Assembly (NCBI RefSeq): GCF_016107625.1
Contig: NZ_JABASV010000004.1
Coordinates: forward strand, 62,001-126,000
From: Vreelandella alkaliphila
GTDB lineage: Bacteria > Pseudomonadota > Gammaproteobacteria > Pseudomonadales > Halomonadaceae
Direction: 5' to 3'
DNA length: 64,000 nt
Within the stretch, counting starts at the first letter, position 1. Each line of letters opens with the position of its first letter. A program made the position numbers and the translations under genes. Positions 33,201 through 42,705 of this stretch are shown one piece after another. The notes under the pieces were generated by a model. It was not told the origin of the DNA and searched no databases. It saw only the letters and a program-made list of their open reading frames with translations.

Positions 33201-33683
33201 GAGACATCCGCAGACGCCAACACACATGCAGAAGCGCCGAAAGCTGCTGAGACTGCTGAGACTGCTGACAGTGACGCTAACACTCAGACACTCTCGCAAA
33301 GCGTAGCAGCTAGCATTGAAGCAAGCTCACCAGAGTTTGCTGAACAGCCGGAAGCACCTTCTTTAGACAAGGACGCAGTGAGTAACACACCTGCTTCAGA
33401 CACGACAGCTGCGTCAGAAACTGTTTCAAAAGCCGCTTCAGAAACCGCGAATAACAGCGCTGCTGCTCAAGAAGGCACAGAGCAGCCTACATTGGCGACT
33501 AATGAAGAGGTTCAAACGCCCTCACCAGAGGCCCCCGTTGAAACAGTGGCACCTGAAGAAGCAAAGCAAGCGCCTGCTGCTTCTACCCAAGACGAGGCAC
33601 CTAAGCCACGTCGCCGCCGTCGTCGCGCTCATAACGATCCTCGTGAACTGCGCAAACAAGCACAGAACACGACTAATGAGTGA
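30204..33683 (+). CDS. rne: Ribonuclease E
   Basis: Essential endoribonuclease and degradosome scaffold, 1159 residues. The N-terminal half holds the S1 domain, catalytic Asp residues in [12 protein letters not shown] (about 299) and VVIDFIDM (about 342), and the zinc-link [11 protein letters not shown] (about 400). An amphipathic helix [16 protein letters not shown] at about 570-585 is a likely membrane-targeting segment. The rest is disordered. Arg-rich patches ([24 protein letters not shown]) are followed by a long Ala/Glu/Ser-rich acidic tract with repeats, and the end is [14 protein letters not shown]. The final NDPR stretch is like a short protein-binding motif in Pseudomonas RNase E. 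Partners cannot be read from sequence. Confidence 0.97.
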   Translation: MKRMLINATQPEELRVALVDGQRLYDLDIESGAREQKKANIYRGKITRVEPSLEAAFVDFGAERHGFLPLKEISREYFIKDVSGRPSIKEVLKEGQEVIVQVDKEERGNKGAALTTFISLAGRFLVLMPNNPRAGGISRRIEGDDRSQLKDAMGQLTVPDKMGLIVRTAGIGRSPEELQWDLDYLVQVWESITTEAGKRSAPFLIYRESNVIIRAMRDYLRQDIGEVLIDSPEIHAEALGFIRQVMPSYQQKIKLYADEVPLFSRFQIESQIETAYQREVKLPSGGSIVIDHTEALVSIDINSARATRGSDIEETALQTNSEAADEIARQLRLRDIGGLVVIDFIDMGPARNQREVENRMRDALKLDRARVQIGRISRFGLMEMSRQRLRPSLGETSGVVCPRCNGQGTIRDVRSLSLSIMRLIEEEAMKERSAQIRAILPVPVATYLLNEKRSVLADIESRQGVRVVLLPNPEMDTPHYDVQRLRDDHLDDDESLTLSSFELSTDTEVGKEPDPSFTPPAMRAEAAVKSVVHNAPAPASLQTEEKAERAAKADKAVTATPPSTEEQPSVIGRFIRGFAKLLGGEDTSTSQPEPEAPVARKQPERTSKNRSQRSESKPKPARERGESASRNEQRSQQQSSNQQPSNPQPSQPRNADNNDDANDKRSGPSRTRNRRRHPQQDDAKLQDNDQKSSRQKEQQTNLAAKESPKDEAAKPTAQPENRRDKPRDAKPKNEATRESASQTDDKQDDGKPKRTRNNPRNRTRKQAVNPQAEAEQLKLQAAAAEAPSADAPSAEAAVESPAVEAPAVEAPAVEVNSSKAAPASPSLQDGASTTAAPTAEAVTEAPEPAVEESAAADGTTAERPAEKAEKARKATRQLRQPQQAAEKAEPEAEERVEKSAEAKPQQPTDDATAAQEAPQEAASGSSEVVKADAGVELEEESSSNVKELDTANSESVRSRGEETAKETDKPQQSASQAAESQELVRQEPVLSQEPQETAQETSADANTHAEAPKAAETAETADSDANTQTLSQSVAASIEASSPEFAEQPEAPSLDKDAVSNTPASDTTAASETVSKAASETANNSAAAQEGTEQPTLATNEEVQTPSPEAPVETVAPEEAKQAPAASTQDEAPKPRRRRRRAHNDPRELRKQAQNTTNE
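32591..32650 (+). repeat. In-frame 15 bp repeat in the rne tail
   Basis: Four units starting tgctgttgaa at 32591, 32606, 32621 and 32636, two of them identical. They encode repeated AVEAP in the disordered C-terminal half of RNase E. Copy number is likely to vary between strains. Confidence 0.85.
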
Positions 33684-33707
33684 TCGCTAGCACTCGACAC
33701 TAGCACT

Positions 33708-33735
33708 AAAAAACCCCGCTAAGCGGGGTTTTTTT
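33708..33735. terminator. Bidirectional terminator between rne and murB
   Basis: aaccccgc / gcggggtt with loop taa, flanked by an A run on the left and a T run on the right, so it serves both rne (plus) and murB (minus). It abuts the murB stop codon. Confidence 0.9.
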
Positions 33736-34789
33736 ATGCTTGTACCAAGCGTGGCTCAGGCTCTAACTCAACACCAAATTGATTATAGACCTTGTGGGCA
33801 ATATGCTCTGCAAACTGCAGTAGCTCACACCGATCACCACCGCCAAAATGCACAAGCACCAAGGCCTGCCGCGCGTGAACACCGAAAGCCCCTTGCCGAA
33901 TCCCTTTCAACCCACACTGATCAATCAACCACCCCGCTGCCAGCTTGCTTTGACCGTTAACCTGCGGAAAATATGGCATGCTAGGGAATGCCTGTAGCAA
34001 GCGCGATAACTGATCGCTGTTAACTAGCGGGTTTTTAAAGAAGCTACCCGCATTTGCGAGCACCTGAGGGTCCGGCAGTTTTTCCTGACGAATAGCACAC
34101 ACTGCTTGAGCCACCGCCAAGCAATTCGCCGAAGCGGCTACTCGGGCAGCTAAATCTCCATAACCCAGTCTTGGCAGCGGCGTTTTTGATAGCCGCAGCG
34201 CCAACTGAGTAATAACGACTTTATCCGCTAGCGATTTTTTGAAGATGCTATCTCGGTAACCAAATTGGCAAGCATCGGCGCTTAACCAACGTACATTACC
34301 CGACGCCAACTCTACTACCTGCACCCCTACCAGAACGTCTTTAAGCTCGACACCGTATGCACCAATGTTCTGTACTGGCGCTGCGCCGCAATCACCGGGA
34401 ATCAGCGCTAAGTTTTCAATGCCCCACAGGCCGCGAGCCGATAGCGTCATTACTAACGAATGCCAATTAACGCCAGCTCCCACATGAGCAACAACAGACT
34501 CTCCGCAACTTTCTAGCCACCACTGCTGCATAGCAGGCCGAATCGCAATGCCTTTCAGCTTAGCGGGAAGCAGCACATTACTGCCACCTCCCAAGAGCGT
34601 AATGTGCCACTGCTTAGCAACGGCTTCACGCACCACATGCTGGAGTGCACTTAGCGTTTTAGGGGCAACATACCGCTCCGCCTGACAGGGTAAACGCAGC
34701 GTGTTCGCGGAGGTTAAATCGACTGACTGGCAACGACTAAGCAGATCATTATTACTTCTTTCACAACTCGTGATTTCACAACCTGTCAT
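33734..34789 (-). CDS. murB: UDP-N-acetylenolpyruvoylglucosamine reductase
   Basis: Flavoenzyme that makes UDP-MurNAc. 351 residues, type I. FAD-binding LGGGSNVLLP, LIPGDCGAAPVQNIGAYGVE, CQFGYRDSIFK with the active-site Ser-containing loop, and NAGSFFKNP are clear. The N-terminal 25 residues ([20 protein letters not shown]) are not conserved and derive partly from a 15 bp repeat shared with the preceding phosphatase gene, which it overlaps by 14 bp. As in Pseudomonas, murB lies here rather than in the dcw cluster. Confidence 0.95.
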   Translation of the reverse strand: MTGCEITSCERSNNDLLSRCQSVDLTSANTLRLPCQAERYVAPKTLSALQHVVREAVAKQWHITLLGGGSNVLLPAKLKGIAIRPAMQQWWLESCGESVVAHVGAGVNWHSLVMTLSARGLWGIENLALIPGDCGAAPVQNIGAYGVELKDVLVGVQVVELASGNVRWLSADACQFGYRDSIFKKSLADKVVITQLALRLSKTPLPRLGYGDLAARVAASANCLAVAQAVCAIRQEKLPDPQVLANAGSFFKNPLVNSDQLSRLLQAFPSMPYFPQVNGQSKLAAGWLIDQCGLKGIRQGAFGVHARQALVLVHFGGGDRCELLQFAEHIAHKVYNQFGVELEPEPRLVQA

Positions 34790-34812
34790 TTCTCAGCCCG
34801 TCATTTCTCAGC
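34753..34812. repeat. 15 bp tandem repeat over the LMW-PTP/murB overlap
   Basis: Units at 34768, 34783 and 34798 share the pattern of ctgtcatttctcagc; a fourth, decayed unit lies at 34753. They encode [10 protein letters not shown] at the phosphatase C-terminus. In another frame they supply the murB start region. Confidence 0.75.
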
Positions 34813-35261
34813 TGGGCAATTAGCCCTGTAGAAGCCGCCTCAATTAAATTCAGGACATGTTCAAAGCCCTCATCACCACCGTAATAAGGGTCAGGCACTT
34901 CAGCATCAGGCAAGTCGGCAAAATCTAGCAAGAGCCCTACATGGGCACGACTGGTACTCGGCTGTAGCGCTCGCATTGCCTCGAGGTTGTCGCGATCCAT
35001 GCCTAGCACATAGTCGAACTCAAGAAAGTCACTGGCGCTTAGCTGACGAGCGCGCAAATGACTAATATCGATACCACGCTGTAAAGCAGCTACCTGGGCA
35101 CGGCTGTCTGGCGCTTTTCCGACATGCCAGTCACCTACACCACAAGAGTCAACGCTGATATGACGATTTAAGCCAGCCTCTTCAACAGCGTGCCAAAAGA
35201 CGCCTTCGGCCGTTGGCGAACGACAAATATTGCCCAAGCAGACAAATAGGACGCGCTTCAT
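34776..35261 (-). CDS. Low molecular weight protein-tyrosine phosphatase
   Basis: 161-residue phosphatase with the P-loop CLGNICRS (Cys8 to Arg14) and the general-acid Asp in [12 protein letters not shown]. The family acts on phosphotyrosine or, in some members, on other phosphate esters; no cognate kinase is visible nearby. The last 11 residues consist of the repeated [10 protein letters not shown] and extend past the usual family end. Between kdsB and murB as in Pseudomonas. Confidence 0.92.
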   Translation of the reverse strand: MKRVLFVCLGNICRSPTAEGVFWHAVEEAGLNRHISVDSCGVGDWHVGKAPDSRAQVAALQRGIDISHLRARQLSASDFLEFDYVLGMDRDNLEAMRALQPSTSRAHVGLLLDFADLPDAEVPDPYYGGDEGFEHVLNLIEAASTGLIAQLRNDGLRNDRL

Positions 35262-36049
35262 TCGCTTCCACCTTCACTTTCACTCGCCAGAAGCGCTCTC
35301 ACCCTGGCTAAGTCTTCCGGCGTATCCACACCAGGAGGATTGATAGTGCTGGCTAGCGCAACTTGAATGGCATAGCCATGCTGTAGCGCGCGCAGCTGCT
35401 CTAGCTGCTCCAACTGCTCAAGGCTCGACGGCGCCAGCTCACGGTAAGCGGCAAGAAAACTGGCACGGTAGGCGTATATACCAATATGACGCAACCATGC
35501 ATCGGTGGCTAAAAGCGCGGGTTGGACTTTAAATTGCTCTCGATCCCAAGGAATGGGAGCACGAGAAAAGTACAGAGCACGCCCCTGCAAGGAGCGAACA
35601 ACTTTGACGACGTTAGCGTTAAATAACGTTTCAACATCAGTAATAGGCTCAGCAAGCGTCGCAATGGCCGCTTCTCGATCTTCGGCTAAACGCATCGCCA
35701 CTTGGTCAATTAAGGCCGGTGGGATAAGCGGCTCATCGCCTTGCACATTCACCACTAAAGTGTCGTCGCTTAGCCCGAGCTGCTCTGCCACTTCGGCCAG
35801 TCGGTCGGTACCAGAAGGATGATCCGCGCGAGTCATAACGACATCCGCACCGTAGGGCAACATCGCATCACGTATACGAGGATCGTCAGTTGCTACCACG
35901 ACACGACTTGCTTGGCTTTGACAGGCTATTCGCCAGACATGGGCAACCATAGGCTCACCCGCGATATCCAGCAGTGGCTTACCCGGCAAGCGGGATGAGC
36001 CAAAACGCGCGGGAACAACTGCAATAAATTCGGTCTTAGCGACTGACAT
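35258..36049 (-). CDS. kdsB: 3-deoxy-manno-octulosonate cytidylyltransferase
   Basis: Activates Kdo to CMP-Kdo for LPS inner core. 263 residues. Nucleotide-binding [45 protein letters not shown] and [12 protein letters not shown] are diagnostic. Overlaps both neighbours by a few bases (trm112-like before, phosphatase after), so it is translationally coupled. Confidence 0.96.
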   Translation of the reverse strand: MSVAKTEFIAVVPARFGSSRLPGKPLLDIAGEPMVAHVWRIACQSQASRVVVATDDPRIRDAMLPYGADVVMTRADHPSGTDRLAEVAEQLGLSDDTLVVNVQGDEPLIPPALIDQVAMRLAEDREAAIATLAEPITDVETLFNANVVKVVRSLQGRALYFSRAPIPWDREQFKVQPALLATDAWLRHIGIYAYRASFLAAYRELAPSSLEQLEQLEQLRALQHGYAIQVALASTINPPGVDTPEDLARVRALLASESEGGSE

Positions 36050-36258
36050 TACACCTCTCCGGTACGACCAGGCGAGATAGGTAACTTTTCATCGGCATCC
36101 ATCGCGCGCGCCTCTTCAGGAAGCATCACAGGGATGCCTTCTTGAATAGGATACGCCAAACCGTCGTAGTGGCAGCAAAGCTCCTGGGCTTCACGATTAT
36201 ACTTGAGCTTGCCATTGCAAAGCGGGCAAACCAGCATTGCCAGTAGTTCTTTATCCAT
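36049..36258 (-). CDS. Trm112 family small zinc-ribbon-like protein
   Basis: 69 residues from ATG 36258 ([20 protein letters not shown]), YcaR/Trm112 type. Two cysteines lie in CPLC and one in [20 protein letters not shown]. The frame continues 18 codons upstream inside lpxK but family start and neighbours fix the ATG. In eukaryotes and archaea Trm112 activates methyltransferases. Its role between lpxK and kdsB in bacteria is not clear to me. Confidence 0.9.
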   Translation of the reverse strand: MDKELLAMLVCPLCNGKLKYNREAQELCCHYDGLAYPIQEGIPVMLPEEARAMDADEKLPISPGRTGEV

Positions 36259-37267
36259 CGGTGTATCCCTTTTCAGAAAGCGCTGACAATTTAGCTGCCA
36301 GCCAGTGTTCAAACTCTGGTGGAAGCACGGCTTCTACCTCTAGCACCCAGCTATCGGGTGGCGCTAACGCTTGGCACTTCACTGCGTCTTTGGCGGTCAT
36401 CACAACGGGGCGCTGATGACTAAAACGGAAAGTCTGGTCATCAAAACGCTGATGATCTGCTAGCGGACGCATCTCGCCGTCCAAACCTAAACTGCGCAGC
36501 GTATTAAAAAAACGCTCAGGATGGCCAATTCCCGCCACAGCATTCACAGGTAGCGTAAATGGCAGAGGGGTAAGCGGCATACGTTTACCATCCTGCACTC
36601 GGCGCCAGCTTAGCGGCGCTAGTTGCATCGATACTCCCTCTATAGGCAGAGGGCGACACTGCTGACCATTAATAATCACAGCATCAACTTGAGCCAATCT
36701 ACTGGGTGATTCTCTCAGCGGCCCAGCAGGTAAGCAGCGCCCATTCCCTAACCCCCTGGCTCCATCAACAACAACCAACTCAATATCACGTCCTAACGCC
36801 AGATGCTGTAACCCATCATCACTGACAATAATGTCGCACCCACTATCAACCAGGGCTTGAACGCCTCGTGGACGGCGCGGATCAGCCACGACCGGGCAGC
36901 CCGTTTGTTGCGCCAACATTAATGGCTCATCGCCGCTTTGCGCAGGGTCAGTGATTGCGGTTACCAGTAACGGATAGTGCGATGCTTTACCACCGTAACC
37001 ACGGGTAATAATACCTGGCGACCACCCTTGCCTTACTAGCCAGTTGACCAGCCATGCCACTAGCGGCGACTTGCCAGTTCCACCAAGGGTAATATTACCC
37101 ACCACGATAACGGGTACGGATGCTTTAACAGCTAGCTTTTTACCAGCATGGTAGTGAGAGCTACGGCGCGTCATAAGATAACGGTATAAAGCACCCAGCG
37201 GATACAGTGGCGTTAGCCATTTGCTTCCGTGATAGGCCGCCTTAAGCCAACGTTGCTCCAGGCTCAT
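36251..37267 (-). CDS. lpxK: Tetraacyldisaccharide 4'-kinase
   Basis: Phosphorylates the lipid A disaccharide at the 4' position at the inner membrane. 338 residues with an N-terminal hydrophobic anchor segment, P-loop VGNITLGGTGKSPLVAWLV, TRGYGGKASHYP, DDGLQHLALGRDIELVVVDG and the C-terminal VMTAKDAVKC. Starts within the msbA stop (4 bp overlap). Confidence 0.96.
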   Translation of the reverse strand: MSLEQRWLKAAYHGSKWLTPLYPLGALYRYLMTRRSSHYHAGKKLAVKASVPVIVVGNITLGGTGKSPLVAWLVNWLVRQGWSPGIITRGYGGKASHYPLLVTAITDPAQSGDEPLMLAQQTGCPVVADPRRPRGVQALVDSGCDIIVSDDGLQHLALGRDIELVVVDGARGLGNGRCLPAGPLRESPSRLAQVDAVIINGQQCRPLPIEGVSMQLAPLSWRRVQDGKRMPLTPLPFTLPVNAVAGIGHPERFFNTLRSLGLDGEMRPLADHQRFDDQTFRFSHQRPVVMTAKDAVKCQALAPPDSWVLEVEAVLPPEFEHWLAAKLSALSEKGYTDG

Positions 37268-39000
37268 TCACTCTCCTGAAACTGGAGCTGATGCAGTGCC
37301 GCGTAGGCCCCTCCCGCATCTAGCAACGCCTGGTGGGTACCCTGCTCAATAATGCGCCCTTGATCCATCACCAAAATACGGTCAGCCCGTTCGATGGTGG
37401 ATAGACGGTGGGCAATGACCAATGTGGTACGCCCTTCACACACATGCTCCAGCGCTTTCTGGATATAGCGCTCGGATTCGGTATCCAGTGCCGATGTCGC
37501 TTCGTCCAGGATAAGAATAGGTGCATCTTTAAAAATCGCCCGAGCGATTGCTAGGCGCTGGCGCTGGCCACCGGATAACATCACACCGTTTTCACCTACC
37601 ACCGTTGCATAGCCCTGAGGCAACTTCTCAATAAACTCACTGGCGTAAGCCGCCTGAGCAGCCGCTTCAATAGCGGCTGGGTCTGGGTTAGTAACGCCAT
37701 AGCCAATGTTGTCAGCAATGGTTGCATTAAATAGCGTGACTTGTTGCGATACCAATGCAATATGCTGGCGCAAAGGGCCTAACGCATAATCACCGGCATT
37801 CACACCATCAATCAAAATGCGCCCTTCGCTGGGCTGATAAAAACGCGGCAGCAGGCTGACCAAGGTTGATTTACCGCTGCCAGAGCGGCCAACAATCGCC
37901 ACTAACTCACCCGGTGCAACGCTTATATTAATATCGTGCAATACATTAGGCTGATCATCAGCGTAGCGGAAACTGACATTATCGATCACCACGCTGCCTG
38001 TTAGCTGATGGGGAATTGTCTTACCTTCATCCTGTTCAGGAGTCAAATCAAGCAAGCCAAATAGCTCAGAAGCCGCCGCAATGCCTTTTTGAATCTCACT
38101 ATTCACTTCTGTGAGCTGGCGCACAGGCTTGATCATTAGCGCTGCCGCGGTAATAAAGGCAACAAACTCTCCCGGCGTCATGTTTTCCATAAGCGCAGGC
38201 GCCATGGCAAGCCAAACCAGAATAGCCATGGAAATCGCTACCAGCATCAAAATCACAGGTGAGCTCACGGCACGCGTCATCGCCTCTTTCATACTTTGAC
38301 GACGATTTTCTTCACTTACTCGTTCAAAGCGCTGTTTTTCATACTCCTCAGCACCATGCGTGCGCACGACGCGATAGCCGGAGAGCGCTTCAGAAGCGAC
38401 GTGAGTAACATCTCCCATAGAGTGCTGGATACGCTTAGAGATACGCCTAAAACGCTTACTAACGTACCCCACTACAACAGAGATCACTGGTGTTACACCT
38501 AAAAAAAGCAGCGTTAACATCCAGTTAGTCCAGAACAAATAGCTAATCAACCCAATAACAAATAATCCTTCACGAAGAATAATGGTAACCGCGTTGGTAG
38601 CTGCACCCGCTACTTGCTCCACATGATAAGTCACCCGCGATACCAAATGGCCGCTGGAATGGTGATCGAAGAACCGCCCAGGTAGGTGTAGTAAATGAGC
38701 AAACACATCACAGCGCAGCGTATGAATCACATAGCGCCCCACATACGCCATAAAGTAGGTACTTAAAAATGTCCCTAGCCCTCGCGCCGCAAACATAATC
38801 ACGACAAACAAAGGCAAAAAGAAACGAAAGGCAGCATCAGGGTTCTGGATGCCATCAATCAATCGCTTCATCATTTCGGCCAATGCTGTACTCGATGCAG
38901 CATAAATAACAAACCCTATTATCGCTAACGCGAATGCGCGCCAGTGAGGTTTGACGTAAGTTAATAATCGCTTGTAGAGAACCCAACCTGAATCAGTCAC
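37264..39000 (-). CDS. msbA: Lipid A export ABC transporter MsbA
   Basis: Flips lipid A-core across the inner membrane. 578-residue half-transporter: six membrane helices (about 20-310) and a nucleotide-binding domain with Walker A VGRSGSGKSTLVSL, signature LSGGQRQRLAIARAI, Walker B ILILDEATSALD and switch His in VIAHRLST. Start is GTG with GGGAG 5 bases upstream. Coupled to lpxK, which makes its substrate precursor. Confidence 0.95.
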   Translation of the reverse strand: MTDSGWVLYKRLLTYVKPHWRAFALAIIGFVIYAASSTALAEMMKRLIDGIQNPDAAFRFFLPLFVVIMFAARGLGTFLSTYFMAYVGRYVIHTLRCDVFAHLLHLPGRFFDHHSSGHLVSRVTYHVEQVAGAATNAVTIILREGLFVIGLISYLFWTNWMLTLLFLGVTPVISVVVGYVSKRFRRISKRIQHSMGDVTHVASEALSGYRVVRTHGAEEYEKQRFERVSEENRRQSMKEAMTRAVSSPVILMLVAISMAILVWLAMAPALMENMTPGEFVAFITAAALMIKPVRQLTEVNSEIQKGIAAASELFGLLDLTPEQDEGKTIPHQLTGSVVIDNVSFRYADDQPNVLHDINISVAPGELVAIVGRSGSGKSTLVSLLPRFYQPSEGRILIDGVNAGDYALGPLRQHIALVSQQVTLFNATIADNIGYGVTNPDPAAIEAAAQAAYASEFIEKLPQGYATVVGENGVMLSGGQRQRLAIARAIFKDAPILILDEATSALDTESERYIQKALEHVCEGRTTLVIAHRLSTIERADRILVMDQGRIIEQGTHQALLDAGGAYAALHQLQFQESE

Positions 39001-39056
39001 ACGCGCTCCCGGCCATAGTGTGCAGTTGCGAGAATTCTACCTTATGGTGACGCGCA

Positions 39057-41324
39057 TCAACACCGCTTACGAACGCCCTGTTGCTTTCGCATGGGAATGA
39101 TCTGAATTGGCTGAGTCGCTGTGAGGCTAAATTCGAGAGCGCCATCCTGGGCGGTACTCCACAAGCAGCTCTGTTGTTGCCGAAAGCGGCGCACTACCGC
39201 GTCGACCGGATGGTTAAAGGGATTATCTTTCCCGGCACTAAAAATGACATGCCGAGGACGGCTTACTTGAACGAACTGAACACCCGAACTTGTGTTGCTG
39301 CCATGATGCCCAGCCACTAACACGCTAATCGGCATAGTAACATTCGCTAAGATTCTCCTTTCGATGTCCTTGCCCGCATCTCCCGTGATCAGCAAACTCT
39401 GCTCACCTACGCTTACCTGAAGCACACAGGAGCGATCATTTGAGGACAGTACATTATCTCCCTTTGGGGGCCATAACATCTTGTAGTCAATGCCATCACG
39501 CCGCCACTGCTGTCCTTGAACACACTCTGTACTAGCAACAGGCAGAAGCTCTCCATGGGGAGCCCACCATTGCGTTATTTGATGGTCTTTTAAGAGCGCA
39601 CTAATCCCTCCCGCATGGTCTGTATCGGCATGACTGACAATAACGTGATCGAACGATTGACCTGGAGGCCAAAGAGTTTGCAATGGCATAAAACCACTGC
39701 GAAAGCGAGGTCCTGTGTCGTACAGCAATCGATAGTTGGCGCTACGTAACTCAATCAGCTGGCCTTGCCCGACATCATAAACAATGACGCGTAGCTCACC
39801 TTGGTTAAGCTGCTCATCCGCTGACCACCACGGAAAGCTTAACAGTAGCAGGGTCGCGCCAATACGTAGCCACCCCGGAACATTAGGAAGCCCCCAGCAC
39901 AGCGACATTAATAACAGTGCACCTACCAACGGGAATACCAATATTGACGGTGGCTGCCAAAGCGGCGCCCACTGCACGGTAATGACTAGCAACTGATGAA
40001 AAATCTGCAGTGCCTGCTCAAAACACCACCACACAAAAAGCCCTATTCCAGGCAGTGGCGATAGCACCCACCCCAATAACGCACTGGGTACCATGACGGA
40101 GCTGACCCAAGGTACAGCAACAAGATTAATCAGCGGGGCCGCAGGGGCAACTCTGCCAAACGCCACCAGCACTGCTGCCGCCATCAGCGGTGCGATGAGT
40201 AGTTGAGAACGCAGTAGCGCCCAGCACCACCCTTTGAGCCCTTGTGGGCGGGGGCGGCCTTGCCAAATAATAATCAACCAACCTACCGCAATAAACGATA
40301 GCCATAGACCAGGCCGCCACGGTGCAAGCGGATCAACCACTAACACTATCCCAAGTGCAAGCCACCAACCTTGCCAAGCTCCTGGTGCATGCCGTCCGCT
40401 AAGCACCCACAAGCCTAACAGCGTCATGATCATAGCTCGCATGGCAGGAGGCGCTAGTCCAGCTAACATGGCGTACCCCACAGCCGCCGCTCCTGCTAGC
40501 CACCAGGGCCAAACACGCAGACGCCAATTGGTAGGCGTCATCAGCCTGGCACTAAAACGAGCCAGCAGCAGCACAAATGAAGCGACAAGCCCAACATGCA
40601 ATCCAGAGATAACCACTAAATGCGTCGTACCTGTTGCGTTGAGTAAGGTCCAATCTTCTTGAGACAACTGCTCACTATCACCCAGCGTTAGCGCCGCAAG
40701 CCAGCGTCGAGTTCGCTCATGCAACGGTTGGCTAGACAGCGTTTCAATTGCTTTCTGACGAAGTGTTTGCGTAGCCCCCGACAAGCGTTCCGGCGTAGGC
40801 TCTTGCCGCACATAGCCCGTTGCATGTATGCCTTCGCGCCACAACCACTGCTGGAAATTAAACGTATGTGGGTTAGTAAAGCCACTGGGAGGGCGGAGCC
40901 GCAGCGTCATCCGCCAACGCTCCCCAACGAGGTAGCGTTGGTTGCCATAGGCACTTACTCGCACGCTACGCAGTGCGCTACAGCTCGGAAGCCCTTCAGG
41001 AGAGAGGCAGGATTCAACTGCCAGACGTATGCGTGACGACCCCGCTTCCGTTTGAACATTGATTACTCGAGCCTGCAGAGTGACATCTTCACCACTGAGC
41101 CCAGATGGCAAACGGTACCCCCACTCTTGCTGCACGCTGATAAAAACCCAGCTTGAAATAACCAACCAAATTAATAAGCTACGGCGAAAAACAACCCCGA
41201 AAAGCGCCACCACCAACACACTAGGCAAGAGAACCTGTAGATGCGCTTCAGGACCGCTTAACCACGCTGCTAGCGCACCCATCAATGCTGCCAAGGCAGC
41301 AGGTAGTGCAGCGCCTAATTGCAT
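39057..41324 (-). CDS. comEC: ComEC/Rec2 DNA uptake channel
   Basis: Inner-membrane channel of natural transformation. 755 residues from ATG 41324, where AAGGAGGGGAT is directly upstream; the frame runs 8 codons further. Domains: N-terminal DUF4131 with membrane helices (1-200), the Competence domain with many helices (about 210-490), and a C-terminal metallo-beta-lactamase domain with SHADTDHAGGISALL, LLITGDAGKDIE and VAGHHGSNTSSG. All metal-site motifs look intact, so the protein is probably functional. Pilus genes are not in the window. Confidence 0.93.
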   Translation of the reverse strand: MQLGAALPAALAALMGALAAWLSGPEAHLQVLLPSVLVVALFGVVFRRSLLIWLVISSWVFISVQQEWGYRLPSGLSGEDVTLQARVINVQTEAGSSRIRLAVESCLSPEGLPSCSALRSVRVSAYGNQRYLVGERWRMTLRLRPPSGFTNPHTFNFQQWLWREGIHATGYVRQEPTPERLSGATQTLRQKAIETLSSQPLHERTRRWLAALTLGDSEQLSQEDWTLLNATGTTHLVVISGLHVGLVASFVLLLARFSARLMTPTNWRLRVWPWWLAGAAAVGYAMLAGLAPPAMRAMIMTLLGLWVLSGRHAPGAWQGWWLALGIVLVVDPLAPWRPGLWLSFIAVGWLIIIWQGRPRPQGLKGWCWALLRSQLLIAPLMAAAVLVAFGRVAPAAPLINLVAVPWVSSVMVPSALLGWVLSPLPGIGLFVWWCFEQALQIFHQLLVITVQWAPLWQPPSILVFPLVGALLLMSLCWGLPNVPGWLRIGATLLLLSFPWWSADEQLNQGELRVIVYDVGQGQLIELRSANYRLLYDTGPRFRSGFMPLQTLWPPGQSFDHVIVSHADTDHAGGISALLKDHQITQWWAPHGELLPVASTECVQGQQWRRDGIDYKMLWPPKGDNVLSSNDRSCVLQVSVGEQSLLITGDAGKDIERRILANVTMPISVLVAGHHGSNTSSGVQFVQVSRPRHVIFSAGKDNPFNHPVDAVVRRFRQQQSCLWSTAQDGALEFSLTATQPIQIIPMRKQQGVRKRC

Positions 41325-41420
41325 ATCCCCTCCTTGGAACTGGGTCATTCATACCCACGCCATAGCCGAAGCACGCTGCTATATGGATAATAGGATATAC
41401 CAATTGAAAGAGTACCTGAC

Positions 41421-41972
41421 ATGCCGCGCCGTTTCCTGCAGCGCTACATGCCAAAACCCGACACATTAAGGCGACAGCGCTCACTACGCTTTATTGCGCC
41501 GTTAATTGCGGATCCTGGGTTATGGCTTTTAACACGTCGAAGCGTCGCAAACGCGTTCAGCGTGGGGCTTTTTTGCGCCATGCTGCCTATACCGTTTCAA
41601 ATGGTAGTTGCAGCACTAGGGGCAAGATTTAGCCGTTGCAACCTGGCACTTTCAGTAGGGTTGGTGTGGATTACGAACCCGCTCACCATGCCGGTTATTT
41701 TTTATTTTAATTATCGGATTGGCACGTTTCTGTTAGAAGCACCAGTAAGGGAGGCGCCATCGCGCATATCAACACCCTGGATTGCAGAACAAATGCACGA
41801 CATCCTGCCACCGCTAATGCTTGGATCATTAATTTCTGCCTTACTATTAGCCATGATTGCCAATATCGTCATACGGCTAATTTGGCGCTGGCATGTTTCC
41901 CATCACTGGAAGCGCCGCCGCCTGAAGAGACGGCAGCGCCGAGCTTGTATTGAATCAGAGTTCGACGACTAA
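41421..41972 (+). CDS. DUF2062 family membrane protein
   Basis: 183 residues with two to three membrane helices and basic ends. Recognised by LTRRSVANAFSVGLFCAMLP, PFQMVVAALGARFSRCNLAL, WITNPLTMPVIFYFNYRIG and a C-terminal helix followed by a run of Arg/Lys. Function unknown. The same family lies next to comEC and lol genes in Pseudomonas. Its stop codon is within a hairpin shared with lolD. Confidence 0.88.
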   Translation: MPRRFLQRYMPKPDTLRRQRSLRFIAPLIADPGLWLLTRRSVANAFSVGLFCAMLPIPFQMVVAALGARFSRCNLALSVGLVWITNPLTMPVIFYFNYRIGTFLLEAPVREAPSRISTPWIAEQMHDILPPLMLGSLISALLLAMIANIVIRLIWRWHVSHHWKRRRLKRRQRRACIESEFDD

Positions 41973-41991
41973 CCCCCTAGGGTATTAGTCG
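41966..41991. other. Hairpin holding both stop codons of DUF2062 and lolD genes
   Basis: cgactaa (41966-41972) and ttagtcg (41985-41991) pair around a loop containing cctagg. The plus-strand stop TAA (41970-41972) and minus-strand stop TAA (41985-41987) are the two arms. There is no T run, so if it terminates transcription it is not a classic intrinsic terminator. Confidence 0.6.
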
Positions 41992-42695
41992 TTGTTCTGC
42001 TCAATTAACTGCCCACTATCCAGCCTTAATACCCGATCCTGATGGGCAGCCAAACTGACATCATGAGTCACAATAACAAACGCGCAGGCGCTCTCTTTAG
42101 CCAATTCGTCCATAAGCGCTAATATGGTACTTGCCGTGGTTTGGTCAAGGTTCCCAGTAGGCTCATCCATCAGCACAAGACTAGGGTCTGTCACTAACGC
42201 ACGAGCAATGGCCACCCGCTGACGCTCACCACCCGAAAGCTCGCCAGGCTTATGATCAGCCCGCGCCTTCATGCCCACCCGCTCAAGCAGCTGCATAGCG
42301 CGCTGCTCCGCTGCCTTTTTAGACTGGCCACGAATAATTAACGGCAGCGCGGCGTTCTCTACCGCAGTGAACTCAGCTAGCAAGTGATGAAACTGATAGA
42401 CAAAGCCGATATAGCGGTTTCGAAAACGGCCTAGTGCCGCTTCGTTAAGACCGGCTAACGGCTCACCAGCAATCACTACGCTACCAGCGCTAGGCCGATC
42501 AAGCCCTCCCAGCAGGTTTAACAGCGTTGTTTTACCCGAGCCTGAGCTCCCTACAATGGCAACACGCTCTCCAGCATGTACCTTAAGCTCAAGCTGATCT
42601 AATACGGTAAGATCTTGAGGGCCTTCGCTATATACCCGTGTCAGGCTGTTACATTCCAACATAACTGTTGTTGAGTGCTGTGTACTTGAGGTCAT
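41985..42695 (-). CDS. lolD: Lipoprotein release ABC transporter ATPase LolD
   Basis: ATPase of the Lol complex that extracts outer-membrane lipoproteins from the inner membrane. 236 residues from ATG 42695, with AAGGA 8 bases upstream; two earlier in-frame ATGs overlap the permease end. Walker A VGSSGSGKTTLLNLLGG, LolD Q-loop region FVYQFHHLLAEFTAVENAAL, signature LSGGERQRVAIARAL, Walker B LVLMDEPTGNLD. 10 bp after its permease. Confidence 0.95.
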   Translation of the reverse strand: MTSSTQHSTTVMLECNSLTRVYSEGPQDLTVLDQLELKVHAGERVAIVGSSGSGKTTLLNLLGGLDRPSAGSVVIAGEPLAGLNEAALGRFRNRYIGFVYQFHHLLAEFTAVENAALPLIIRGQSKKAAEQRAMQLLERVGMKARADHKPGELSGGERQRVAIARALVTDPSLVLMDEPTGNLDQTTASTILALMDELAKESACAFVIVTHDVSLAAHQDRVLRLDSGQLIEQNND

Positions 42696-42705
42696 CGTTG
42701 CTTCC

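Noticed and set aside
32034..33306. Several ORFs in other frames and on the minus strand within the rne tail
   Set aside because: Low-complexity repeats open all frames; only the RNase E frame is continuous with the catalytic domain.
35380..35420. Repeated LEQ triplet in KdsB as a possible insertion
   Set aside because: Alignment from memory with E. coli KdsB shows equal length in this helix, so it is not an insertion.
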